Assembly: GCA_965262315.1 (NCBI GenBank)
Contig: CBDHFJ010000075.1
Span: 1-15,471 of the forward strand
Direction: 5' to 3'
DNA length: 15,471 nucleotides
DNA from: JBCCFK01 sp965262315
GTDB taxonomy: Bacteria; Actinomycetota; Acidimicrobiia; Acidimicrobiales; UBA8592
Below the pieces are notes generated by a model that saw only the letters and a program-made list of their open reading frames with translations, did not search any database and was not told the origin of the DNA. A program made the translations under genes and the position numbers. How positions within the stretch are numbered: the first letter of the stretch is position 1; each line of letters starts with the position of its first letter. Positions 1 through 7,377 of this stretch are shown one piece after another.

Positions 1-307
1 CGGCGTTCGCCGGCTCGGGGCTCTCGGGGGTGCCACCGCCGCTTGTGTCGGTCTGCGCGGCGTCGGTGGTGGCGCCGTCGGCCGTCGGCTGCTCGCTCGC
101 GGGGGCCTCGTCGTTCGCCTCGGGAGTGGGGGCGACAGCGGGCGTCGAGATGGTGATCGTGCGGCCGGCGTCCTTCGCCGAGGGGCGCGCCTGGACGTCC
201 TTGGGCTCCGGGTCCGGTTGGGAGTCGGCCTGGCCCAGCTCGGTGAGGAACTTGCCGGCCCGCGCCGCCAGTCGACGTGCCATCTGCTTCGGATCCCGGT
301 CAGCCAT
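1..307 (-). CDS. Hypothetical Ala/Pro/Thr/Glu-rich protein, N-terminal part (runs off the window)
   Basis: An open frame on the minus strand begins with ATG at 307 and stays open for 102 codons to the window edge. A GAAAGGA Shine-Dalgarno lies about 8 nt before the ATG. The first ~27 residues (MADRDPKQMARRLAARAGKF...) are basic and could form an amphipathic helix. From about residue 28 the chain is low-complexity, rich in Ala, Pro, Thr, Glu and Asp, and looks disordered. No signal peptide, membrane segment or domain is visible in this part. It diverges from uvrC across ~175 bp, so the two probably have back-to-back promoters. The function is unknown; it may be the disordered N-terminus of a larger protein whose domain lies outside the window. 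The plus-strand frame over the same bases has no comparable start signal. Confidence 0.6.
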   Translation of the reverse strand, partial: MADRDPKQMARRLAARAGKFLTELGQADSQPDPEPKDVQARPSAKDAGRTITISTPAVAPTPEANDEAPASEQPTADGATTDAAQTDTSGGGTPESPEPANA

Positions 308-446
308 GGGATGGGTCCTTTCAACGGTGATCGAGGCCACTCGGCCGATCACGACCGCGCCCTGTGGTTCTCGGCCACAACTCTCGACACCCTGAGCGTG
401 CATCAACTTCCAGGACCGGACCGCAACAGTTGTCCCGCTGCCCAGC

Positions 447-452
447 GATAAT
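447..452 (+). promoter_or_regulatory. Putative -10 element of the uvrC promoter (GATAAT)
   Basis: GATAAT matches the sigma-70-type -10 consensus at five of six positions and stands out in this GC-rich sequence. Transcription would start near 459, leaving a ~25-nt leader to the GTG at 484. That would also exclude the in-frame ATG at 451, which overlaps the hexamer. No convincing -35 element is visible. Confidence 0.4.
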
Positions 453-483
453 GGACTGCGGACCCACGACGAGGCCACAGGAC

Positions 484-2349
484 GTGATCGACCGACCACC
501 AGCAGGAACCATCCCGGATGCACCCGGGTCGTACCAGTTCAAGGACGCCGACGGCCGGATCATCTACGTGGGCAAGGCCAAGTCGCTCCGGAGCAGGCTG
601 TCCAACTACTTCCAGAACCCGCGCAACCTCATGACCCGGACGCGGCAGATGGTCGAGACTGCCGCCACCGTCGAGTGGATCCAGGTCGCCAACGAGGTCG
701 AGGCGCTGATGCTGGAGTACAGCCTCATTCAGCGCCACCAGCCCCGGTTCAACGTCCGCTACCGCGACGACAAGTCGTACCCGTTCCTCTCGGTCACCCT
801 CGTCGACGAGTGGCCTCGGGCGATGGTGATCCGAGGCAAGCACAAGAAGGGCAACCGCTACTTCGGCCCGTACGGCCACGCGTATGCCATCCGGGAGACG
901 CTCGACCTGCTGCAGCGCACATTCCCGATCCGCACCTGCTCCGACGGCAAGTTCGACCGCCACGCCAAGCTCGGCAAGCCGTGCCTGGACTTTCACATCG
1001 AGAAGTGCGCGGGCCCGTGCGTGGGTGAAATCGATCACGCCGAGTACGACGACCTCGTCGCCGAGCTGATCCGGTTCCTCGAGGGCGACACCGATGAGGT
1101 GGTGGCCCGCCTCGAGGCGCAGATGCTCGGCGCGGCCGAGAACCAGGAGTACGAGCTCGCCGCTCGCCACCGCGACCGGCTGCTCAGCGTGCGCAAGGCC
1201 ATCGAAAAACAGCAGATGGTCGGGGCCCGCTCCGAGGACTTCGACGTCATCGGGATCGCCGACGACGAGCTCGAGGCGGCCGTGCAGGTGTTCTACGTCC
1301 GCAAGGGTCGAGTCATGGGTCGTCGTGGCTTCATCGTCGACAAGGCCGAGGAACTCGATGCCGGCGAGCTGGTGGCCCGGGTGCTGGAACGGCTCTACTT
1401 CGCCGACAACCCGCTGGGCCACCCCAAGCGGGTGCTGGTCCCCACGTTGCCGAGTCACCAGGACCTGTACGAGGAGTGGCTCGAGGAGCTCCGCGGGTCG
1501 CGAGTCGAGATCGCCATCCCGCAGCGCGGCGACAAGCGGGCGCTGCAGGACACCGTCACCCAGAACGCCAAGGAGGCGTTCACCCGACACCGCCTCAAGC
1601 GGACCGCGGACCACAACAGCCGATCCCGCGCGTTGAACGAGCTCCAGGATCACCTCGGCCTGCCCGACGCCCCACTGCGTATCGAGTGCTACGACATGAG
1701 CCACATCCAGGGCACCGACTACGTCGGCTCGATGGTGGTCATGGAGGACGCGCTGCCCAAGAAGTCGGACTATCGGCGCTTCAAGATCCGCACCGTCGAC
1801 GGCAACGACGACTTCGCGGCGATGGAAGAGGTGCTGTACCGCCGGTTTCGCAACTACCTCGACGAGCGGGCCAAGCCCGTCGACGAGCGGGGGAAGTTCG
1901 CCTATCCACCCCAGCTCCTGGTGGTCGACGGAGGCAAGGGCCAGCTCAGCGTGGCGGTCCGGGTGCTCGAGGACCTCGGCTTGGCCGACGAGATCCCGGT
2001 GGCCTCGCTGGCCAAGCAGTTCGAAGAGGTGTTCCTGCCGGGCCAGTCCGATCCCATCCGCCTGCCCCGCCAGTCCGAGGCGCTCTACCTGCTCCAGCGC
2101 ATCCGCGACGAGAGCCATCGCTTCGCCATCACCTACCACCGGCAGCTGCGCGACAAGCGCATGACGAAGTCCGTGCTCGACGACATCCCCGGGCTCGGGC
2201 CCGAGCGGAAGAAGCGCTTGATCAAACACTTCGGAGGCGTCCGCAAGGTGCAGCAGGCACCGCTCGACGACCTCCGGAGCCTGTCGTGGTTGCCAGACGC
2301 CGTGGCCGACGCGGTGTACGAGAAGTGCACCGGCCAACCGGCCCGCTGA
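484..2349 (+). CDS. uvrC: Excinuclease ABC subunit C (UvrC)
   Basis: UvrC is the dual nuclease of nucleotide excision repair, cutting 3' then 5' of a lesion in the UvrB-DNA complex. The 621-aa product has the normal length and full domain order. The GIY-YIG nuclease covers ~14-95, with Y17, IIYVGKAK at 26-33, R38 and E73 aligning with E. coli R42 and E76. The UVR (UvrB-binding) helices lie at ~205-240. The RNase H-like 5' nuclease carries D404 (IECYDMSH), the NDDFAAM aspartates at 442-443, D482 (VVDGGKGQ) and H545 (RDESH). A helix-hairpin-helix pair covers ~566-615. I chose GTG 484 because GAGG at 471-474 precedes it, the N-terminus then matches mycobacterial UvrC, and the upstream ATG at 451 lacks a ribosome binding site. 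One oddity is Ser16 in the GIY element (GSY, not GVY/GIY). Confidence 0.97.
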   Translation: MIDRPPAGTIPDAPGSYQFKDADGRIIYVGKAKSLRSRLSNYFQNPRNLMTRTRQMVETAATVEWIQVANEVEALMLEYSLIQRHQPRFNVRYRDDKSYPFLSVTLVDEWPRAMVIRGKHKKGNRYFGPYGHAYAIRETLDLLQRTFPIRTCSDGKFDRHAKLGKPCLDFHIEKCAGPCVGEIDHAEYDDLVAELIRFLEGDTDEVVARLEAQMLGAAENQEYELAARHRDRLLSVRKAIEKQQMVGARSEDFDVIGIADDELEAAVQVFYVRKGRVMGRRGFIVDKAEELDAGELVARVLERLYFADNPLGHPKRVLVPTLPSHQDLYEEWLEELRGSRVEIAIPQRGDKRALQDTVTQNAKEAFTRHRLKRTADHNSRSRALNELQDHLGLPDAPLRIECYDMSHIQGTDYVGSMVVMEDALPKKSDYRRFKIRTVDGNDDFAAMEEVLYRRFRNYLDERAKPVDERGKFAYPPQLLVVDGGKGQLSVAVRVLEDLGLADEIPVASLAKQFEEVFLPGQSDPIRLPRQSEALYLLQRIRDESHRFAITYHRQLRDKRMTKSVLDDIPGLGPERKKRLIKHFGGVRKVQQAPLDDLRSLSWLPDAVADAVYEKCTGQPAR

Positions 2350-2361
2350 CCCCGACCCCTA

Positions 2362-2373
2362 CCCCCCCCCCCC
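2362..2373 (+). repeat. Poly-C tract (12 C) between uvrC and guaD
   Basis: Twelve consecutive C residues lie in the 40-nt gap between the uvrC stop and the guaD start, ending 4 nt before the guaD Shine-Dalgarno AGGAGA (2378-2383). It is the longest homopolymer I noticed in the window. Such tracts are prone to slippage in vivo and to miscounting in sequencing. Confidence 0.9.
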
Positions 2374-2389
2374 ACACAGGAGACCCGTC

Positions 2390-3715
2390 GTGGCGACCAC
2401 CATTCGCGGCACGCTCATGCAGACGCCACACGACCGTGGGCTCGAGGTCCGCGCCGATGTCGTCGTGGAAGTCGATGACCAGGGGGCCATCGCATCGGTC
2501 GTCGATGCCGCCGACCACACCGGAGGCGTCGACCTCACGCTGCCGCCATCGGCAGTCCTGCTCCCGGGCCTGATCGACACCCACCTCCACGCGCCGCAAT
2601 GGCCACAGCTCGGCTCGGGGCTCGACCTGCCGCTCGAGACCTGGTTGTTCGAGATCACCTTCCCGCTGGAGGCGAGCTTCCGAGACGCCGCCTTCGCCGC
2701 CGAGGTCTGGGACCACATGGTGCCGACGCTGTTGGCGCACGGGACCACCACCGCCGTGTACTACGGGTCGGTGCACGAGGAAGCCACCCGCTTGCTGGCC
2801 GAGACGTGCGCTCGCGTCGGCCAGCGCGCGTTCGTGGGGCGGGTGGGCATGGATCACCCCGAGGGCACCCCGGAGTGGTATCGGGACAACACGGCGGCCG
2901 AGGGCGTTGCCGCGTCGGCTCGCTCATTGGACGACATCGCCCGCCTTGGCTCGTCGATCGTTCGGGGCATCGTGACGCCGCGGTTCATCCCGGCCTGCAC
3001 CGATGCGCTGCTCGAGGGCCTCGCCGAGCTGGCGGCCTCCACCGACACCCCCATCCAGACACACTGCTCCGAGTCCGACTGGGAGCACCAGTACGTGCTC
3101 GACCGCACAGGCATGACCGACACCCAGGCACTGCTCGAGTTCGGGCTGCTGCGACGCTCGACGCTGCTCGGCCATGCCGACCTGGTGTCGGTGGACGATC
3201 TCGCATTGATCCGCGAACAGGCGGCCGGCATCACCCATTGCCCGCTGTCCAACGTCTACTTCGCCAACGCCGTCCTGCCGTCGCGCCGAGCGCTCGAGCA
3301 CGGGGTCCACGTGGGTCTGGGGTCTGACGTGGCCGGGGGAGCGGAGGCCGGCCTGCTGCGCCAGTGCGGCCACGCGGTGTCGGCGTCGCGCTACCTGGAG
3401 GAAGGCGTCGACCCGGCGATCCCGCAGGCCACGCGTGGTGTGCCCGACAGCCGCATCGACATCGTCGACGCGTTTCGTATGGCCACCATCGGTGGCGCGG
3501 ACCTGCTCGACCTGCCGGTGGGGCTCATCGAGCCCGGCCGACGGTTCGACGCCATCGTGGTCGACGCAGCCGCCGACCCCACCAGCCCGCTGCGCCGTTG
3601 GGACGTGGACGACGACGACCGGTGGTTCGAGAAGGTGGTGCGCCTCGCCACCCCCACCGACCTCACTCACGTGTGGGTCGAGGGTCGACTCGTCGCCGGC
3701 ACCGCCACCCGCTGA
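2390..3715 (+). CDS. guaD: Guanine deaminase (amidohydrolase superfamily)
   Basis: This enzyme would deaminate guanine to xanthine with release of ammonia in purine salvage or catabolism; it is a cytosolic zinc hydrolase. The 441-aa chain has the full metal-site set of the cytosine/guanine deaminase-type amidohydrolases: H65 and H67 in DTHLHAPQ, H225 in IQTHCSE, H262 in LLGHADL and D313 in GLGSDVAGG. HAPQWPQLGSGLDLPLETWL followed by TFPLEA, the ITPRFxPxC-type segment (TPRFIPAC) and HCPLSN are characteristic of guanine deaminase rather than cytosine deaminase or chlorohydrolases. GTG 2390 follows AGGAGA by 6 nt. It lies 40 nt after uvrC on the same strand and may be cotranscribed, though the functions are unrelated. 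Its 3' end converges on the dehydrogenase gene with only 9 nt between stops. Exact substrate is inferred from motifs. Confidence 0.85.
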   Translation: MATTIRGTLMQTPHDRGLEVRADVVVEVDDQGAIASVVDAADHTGGVDLTLPPSAVLLPGLIDTHLHAPQWPQLGSGLDLPLETWLFEITFPLEASFRDAAFAAEVWDHMVPTLLAHGTTTAVYYGSVHEEATRLLAETCARVGQRAFVGRVGMDHPEGTPEWYRDNTAAEGVAASARSLDDIARLGSSIVRGIVTPRFIPACTDALLEGLAELAASTDTPIQTHCSESDWEHQYVLDRTGMTDTQALLEFGLLRRSTLLGHADLVSVDDLALIREQAAGITHCPLSNVYFANAVLPSRRALEHGVHVGLGSDVAGGAEAGLLRQCGHAVSASRYLEEGVDPAIPQATRGVPDSRIDIVDAFRMATIGGADLLDLPVGLIEPGRRFDAIVVDAAADPTSPLRRWDVDDDDRWFEKVVRLATPTDLTHVWVEGRLVAGTATR

Positions 3716-3724
3716 ACGATCCGC

Positions 3725-4453
3725 TCAGGCGGTCATGGCCCCGTCGACGACGAACTCCTGACCGGTGCAGTAGGACGAGTCGTCGGAGGCGAGGAAGCAG
3801 ACGAGCGCCGCGACTTCGCCCGCGGTGGCCGTGCGGCCCAGCGGGATGCGTTCGACGATGGCGTCTCGAGCCGGACCGAACTCCTCGAGCATCTGGGTCT
3901 CGATGATCCCGGGGTGTACCGAGTTCACGCGAACGCCGTGCGGGGCCAGTTCGACCGCAGCGCTCTTCGACATGCCCCGCACCGCCCACTTCGACGCGGC
4001 GTACGCGTGGGCCACAGCCGCCGCGCGCATACCGGCGATGGACGAGATGTTGACGATGCTGCCGCTGCCCTGTGCCTTCATCTGGGCCGCTGCCGTGCGC
4101 ATGCCCAGGAACACACCGGTCTGGTTGATGGCCATCATCTGGGTCCACAGCTCCATCGAAGTCTCGATCAGGCCCACGGTCCGGAAGATCCCGGCGTTGT
4201 TGACCAGCACGTCGAGACGACCATGTCGCTCGACGATGGTGTCGACGACGTGTTGCCACTGGTCTTCGTCGGTCACGTCCTGGGTCATGGCCTCGACGGT
4301 GTCGCCGAGTCGGTCGGCCGTCTCGTGGACCTCGTCGAGCACGTCGGTGATGACGACGAGCGCTCCCGCATCGGCGAAGAGCTCGGCCTCCGCCGCGCCC
4401 TGGCCGCGGGCGCCGCCGGTGATGAGTGCCACTTTGCCGTCGAGTCGGTTCAC
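3725..4453 (-). CDS. SDR-family NAD-type oxidoreductase, hydroxysteroid-dehydrogenase-like
   Basis: This is a classical short-chain dehydrogenase/reductase of 242 aa. The Rossmann cofactor motif TGGARGQG lies at 12-19 and NNAG at 85-88. The catalytic tetrad is N110, S138 (NISS), Y151 and K155 (YAASK). D37 at the end of beta-2 (VITD) favours NAD(H) over NADP(H). The middle and C-terminal parts (GVFLGMRTAA, SIVNISSIAG, RVNSVHPG) resemble the mycobacterial 3-alpha/20-beta-hydroxysteroid dehydrogenase-like SDRs, but substrate cannot be read from sequence. GTG 4453 is preferred because GAGGGGA lies 7 nt upstream. The longer frame up to 4510 would run into the start of the divergent methyltransferase gene. 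It is convergent with guaD. Confidence 0.88.
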   Translation of the reverse strand: MNRLDGKVALITGGARGQGAAEAELFADAGALVVITDVLDEVHETADRLGDTVEAMTQDVTDEDQWQHVVDTIVERHGRLDVLVNNAGIFRTVGLIETSMELWTQMMAINQTGVFLGMRTAAAQMKAQGSGSIVNISSIAGMRAAAVAHAYAASKWAVRGMSKSAAVELAPHGVRVNSVHPGIIETQMLEEFGPARDAIVERIPLGRTATAGEVAALVCFLASDDSSYCTGQEFVVDGAMTA

Positions 4454-4497
4454 GGTCGTTTCCCCTCGGAGAACTGTGCGGTCGTTCGGATCTGGTC

Positions 4498-4503
4498 GAT
4501 ACT
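4498..4503 (+). promoter_or_regulatory. Putative -10 of a leaderless promoter for the methyltransferase gene (GATACT)
   Basis: GATACT ends 6 nt before the ATG at 4510, so transcription would begin at or next to the start codon. No Shine-Dalgarno precedes that ATG, as expected for a leaderless mRNA. No clear -35 is visible. Confidence 0.35.
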
Positions 4504-4509
4504 CGCGCA

Positions 4510-5253
4510 ATGGCCGACCCCGACGCGCACGACGACGAGCTCGACGAGTGGGAACGTCACGCCGACTGGTGGCAGGACGAGTTCACCGACGGTGCGGACG
4601 CAGAGTACGAAGAGCAGATCCTGCCGCTCGCTCGAGACCTGTTGGCCGACGCTGCCCATGTCCTGGACATCGGGACGGGGGAGGGACAGATCGCCCGGCT
4701 GCTGACCGACGGCGGCGCTCGGGTCGTCGGTATCGACCCGACGCACGCACAGGTCGTCGAAGCGATCGCCAGAGGAGGTGGGCCGACCTATGCCCGGGCC
4801 GGAGCCGCGGACCTTCCCTTCGCTGATGGCACCTTCGATGCGGCGATCGCCTGCCTCGTGTTCGAACACATCGACCGGATGGACGACGCGATCGACGAGG
4901 TCGCCCGGGTGCTGGCGCCCGGGGGCCGGTTCGTGTTCATGCTGAACCATCCGTTGCTGCAGACACCCGGCAGCGGTTGGATCGACGATCACGTCCTCGA
5001 CCCGCCCGAGCAGTACTGGCGCGTCGGGCCGTATCTGGTCGAGAGCACCCAGGTCGAGGAGGTCCAGAAGGGGGTGTTCATTCCGTTCGTCCATCGGCCC
5101 CTCGGCCGGTACGTCAATGCCATGGCCGACGCCGGGCTGTCGCTCGAGCGGATGATCGAGCCGGCACCTCCGCCGGGCTTCCTCGAACGAGCGGCGGCCT
5201 ACGAGGACGCTGCGACCATTCCTCGGCTCCTCGTGCTGGTTGCCCACCGCTGA
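4510..5253 (+). CDS. Class I SAM-dependent methyltransferase (Methyltransf_11 type)
   Basis: The 247-aa protein has the canonical SAM-binding core. Motif I is VLDIGTGEGQ at 51-60, the acidic ribose-binding residue is D76 at the end of beta-2 (VVGID), motif II/III is DLPFADGTFDAAIACLVFEHI, and then comes the post-motif helix with ARVLAPGGRFVFML. The acidic first ~45 residues and the C-terminal ~90 residues probably set substrate choice, which I cannot identify; UbiE-like small-molecule methylation is only an analogy. ATG 4510 was chosen because residues before it (from 4426) are in the leader of the divergent dehydrogenase and lack family character. There is no Shine-Dalgarno. The gene lies 67 nt before rapZ on the same strand. 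Confidence 0.85.
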   Translation: MADPDAHDDELDEWERHADWWQDEFTDGADAEYEEQILPLARDLLADAAHVLDIGTGEGQIARLLTDGGARVVGIDPTHAQVVEAIARGGGPTYARAGAADLPFADGTFDAAIACLVFEHIDRMDDAIDEVARVLAPGGRFVFMLNHPLLQTPGSGWIDDHVLDPPEQYWRVGPYLVESTQVEEVQKGVFIPFVHRPLGRYVNAMADAGLSLERMIEPAPPPGFLERAAAYEDAATIPRLLVLVAHR

Positions 5254-5305
5254 CAGGTGAGTGAAATCCTGGGCCATTCGTCCGGGCCGGTGAGGAGCGC
5301 ACCGC

Positions 5306-5311
5306 TACGAT
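5306..5311 (+). promoter_or_regulatory. Putative -10 of a near-leaderless promoter for rapZ (TACGAT)
   Basis: TACGAT fits the TANNNT actinobacterial -10 pattern and ends 9 nt before the rapZ ATG, leaving at most a few nucleotides of leader. No good Shine-Dalgarno lies next to the ATG. GGTGAGGAG at 5289-5297 is too far upstream for initiation. Confidence 0.35.
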
Positions 5312-5320
5312 CGCGAACGC

Positions 5321-6175
5321 ATGGCTGACTTCATGATCATCGCGGGCTTGTCCGGTGCCGGCCGCTCCGAGGCGGCCAAGCACTTCGAGGATCTCGGCTG
5401 GTTCGTCATCGACAACCTGCCGCCGGCCCTGATGCCCAAGGTGGCCGAGCTCGCAGCGGCGCCCGGGTCGACAATCGAGCGGGTGGCCCTGGTGGTGGGG
5501 ACCGCCGAGTACCACGACGAGGTGGCCGGCGCGCTGGACGAATTGCGCGAGACACCCGACGCCGTCGTCCGCACGCTGTTCCTCCATGCGGCCACGCCCG
5601 TCCTCGTGCAGCGCTACGAGGCCACGCGTCGGCGCCATCCGTTCCCGGGCTCCGACAGCCTGGCGGACGCCATCGATGCCGAACGAGCGGCCCTCGAACC
5701 GATCCGCGCGCAGGCCGACCTCACGATCGACACGTCGGACCTCAACGTGCACCAGCTCCGTGACCGCATCCTCGAGTACTTCGGAGGAGCCGATGCGGCG
5801 TCGCGTATGCGGACCCGCGTGGTCTCGTTCGGCTACAAGCACGGCGTCCCCCTCGACGTCGACCTGATGATCGATTGCCGCTTCCTGCCCAACCCGTATT
5901 GGGTCGACGAACTGAGACCGCTGCGGGGCACCGATCGGCCCGTCCAGGACTACGTCATGGAGCAGCCGATCACCGCCGGCTTCCTGGAGTCGCTCCACCG
6001 GTTGCTCGAGACCACCCTGCCGGCGTACGCGAGCGAGGGAAAGGCGTACCTCACGATCGCGTTCGGGTGCACCGGAGGCCACCATCGTTCCGTGGCGGTG
6101 GCAGAGGCGATCGCGGCGTGGCTCAGCCAGGGGGGCTTCGACCCGTCGGTCACCCATCGGGACATCGACCGCTGA
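5321..6175 (+). CDS. rapZ: RapZ/YvcJ-family P-loop nucleotide-binding protein
   Basis: RapZ-family proteins bind nucleotides and, in E. coli, act as an RNA-binding adaptor controlling GlmS levels; the actinobacterial role is less clear. The 284-aa length is typical. The P-loop is GLSGAGRS at 9-16, with Arg15 in place of the Walker A lysine, a variant I believe is common in actinobacterial members. WFVIDNLPP follows at ~27-35. The C-terminal domain carries SFGYKHGVPLDVDL, FLPNPYW and the signature GCTGGHHRS beginning at residue 249. In other Actinobacteria this gene is followed by yvcK and whiA. Here it runs directly to gap after 149 bp, and neither partner is in the window. Confidence 0.95.
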   Translation: MADFMIIAGLSGAGRSEAAKHFEDLGWFVIDNLPPALMPKVAELAAAPGSTIERVALVVGTAEYHDEVAGALDELRETPDAVVRTLFLHAATPVLVQRYEATRRRHPFPGSDSLADAIDAERAALEPIRAQADLTIDTSDLNVHQLRDRILEYFGGADAASRMRTRVVSFGYKHGVPLDVDLMIDCRFLPNPYWVDELRPLRGTDRPVQDYVMEQPITAGFLESLHRLLETTLPAYASEGKAYLTIAFGCTGGHHRSVAVAEAIAAWLSQGGFDPSVTHRDIDR

Positions 6176-6223
6176 CACACGGGCCCCGGTGCGAGCGTCG
6201 CCCCGGGACGCGGCGCGGATCGG

Positions 6224-6229
6224 TACCAT
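6224..6229 (+). promoter_or_regulatory. Possible -10 element of the gap-pgk-tpiA promoter (TACCAT)
   Basis: In the 149-bp rapZ-gap gap, TACCAT fits TANNNT. A start near 6236 would give a ~90-nt leader to the gap ATG. No -35 is recognisable and no riboswitch-like fold was obvious, so support is weak. Confidence 0.25.
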
Positions 6230-6324
6230 CGGATCGTCACCTGACCCGGCGGTCGTCGTCTCGGCGAGGACCCCGGCACCCCCAGAACCCTGCGGGAAGC
6301 GCAGACGCTCCCGATGGAGGAATC

Positions 6325-7377
6325 ATGACCGTACGTGTTGGCATCAACGGCTTCGGCCGGATCGGCCGCAACTTCTTCCGAGCCGCGAAGCTGATGAACG
6401 CAGACATCGACTTCGTCGCGGTGAACGACCTCGGCTCGCTGGAGACGATGGCCCACCTGCTGAAGCACGATTCGGTGCACGGCCGCTTCGGGGGCACCAT
6501 CAAGACGACCCGCAGCGGTATCAATGTCGACGGCGACGTCCTGCAGGTGCTGAGCGAGCGCAACCCCGGCGACTTGCCGTGGGGCGATCTCGGTGTCGAC
6601 GTGGTGATCGAGTCGACCGGCATCTTCAACTCGAAGGACAAGGCGAAGGCCCACCTCGACGCCGGCGCGCGCAAGGTGATCATCTCGGCGCCCGCCACCT
6701 GTGACGCCACGTTCGTCGTCGGCGTGAACGACGACGACTACGACCCGGCCAAGCACCACGTGATCTCCAACGCGTCGTGCACCACCAACTGCTTCGTGCC
6801 GATGATCAAGGTCCTCGACGACGCCTTCGGTGTCGAGCAGGGGCTCATGACCACCTGCCACGGCTACACCGGCGACCAGGCGCTGGTGGACGGTCCGCAC
6901 AGCGACCTCCGCCGTGCCCGGGCTGCTGCGGTGAACATCGTCCCCACCTCGACCGGTGCCGCTCGAGCAACGGGCCTCGTCCTCAAGAAGATGGCCGGCA
7001 AGCTCGACGGCATCGCGCTGCGGGTGCCGATCCCCGACGGCTCGCTCACCGACTTCACCGGCATCCTCAAGAAGGAAGCCTCGATCGACGAGGTCAACGC
7101 AGCCTTCAAGGCCGCCGCTCGCTCCGGCCCGCTGCGCAACGTGCTCGACTACAGCGAGGAGCCCCTGGTGAGCTCCGACATCGTCGGCTCGCCGGCCAGC
7201 TGCACGTTCGACGCCGGCCTCACCATGACCCAGGGCAGCATGGTCAAGATCTGCGGCTGGTACGACAACGAGTGGGGCTACTCGAACCGCCTGGTGGACC
7301 TGTCGGTGATCGTCGGCACCCGCAAGACCAAGAAGGCCAAGCAGAGCGCTGCCAAGAAGCGCGCCGCCAAGAAGTGA
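6325..7377 (+). CDS. gap: Glyceraldehyde-3-phosphate dehydrogenase, type I, with a Lys/Ala-rich C-terminal tail
   Basis: GAPDH oxidises and phosphorylates glyceraldehyde-3-phosphate to 1,3-bisphosphoglycerate in glycolysis. The 350-aa protein shows the NAD site GINGFGRIGR at 6-15 and VNDL at 33-36, the catalytic C152 in ASCTTNC, the general base H179 in TTCHGYTGDQ, and the C-terminal WYDNEWGYSNR. The normal core ends around VDLSVIVG. It is followed by about 19 extra residues (332-350) made almost only of Lys, Ala, Arg and Thr, which is unusual for this enzyme. ATG 6325 follows GGAGG at 6316-6320, and frame upstream of it overlaps rapZ. The stop codon overlaps the pgk GTG start by 4 bp, implying translational coupling. 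Confidence 0.96.
   Translation: MTVRVGINGFGRIGRNFFRAAKLMNADIDFVAVNDLGSLETMAHLLKHDSVHGRFGGTIKTTRSGINVDGDVLQVLSERNPGDLPWGDLGVDVVIESTGIFNSKDKAKAHLDAGARKVIISAPATCDATFVVGVNDDDYDPAKHHVISNASCTTNCFVPMIKVLDDAFGVEQGLMTTCHGYTGDQALVDGPHSDLRRARAAAVNIVPTSTGAARATGLVLKKMAGKLDGIALRVPIPDGSLTDFTGILKKEASIDEVNAAFKAAARSGPLRNVLDYSEEPLVSSDIVGSPASCTFDAGLTMTQGSMVKICGWYDNEWGYSNRLVDLSVIVGTRKTKKAKQSAAKKRAAKK

Noticed and set aside
30..395. A plus-strand open frame at the left edge
   Set aside because: The minus-strand frame over the same bases has a Shine-Dalgarno, an ATG and a protein-like N-terminus. The plus frame has none of these.
403..2337. A 644-codon open frame antisense to uvrC
   Set aside because: It mirrors a clear, complete UvrC. 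Its composition (Val/Leu/Asp/His rich, no domain) is the usual antisense shadow in high-GC DNA, with no start signals.
5114..6229. A 371-codon antisense frame over rapZ
   Set aside because: RapZ is unmistakable on the plus strand. The antisense frame lacks domain features.
5875..6324. A 150-codon N-terminal extension of GAPDH
   Set aside because: It overlaps the C-terminal domain of RapZ in another frame. ATG 6325 with GGAGG begins exactly at the GAPDH N-terminus.
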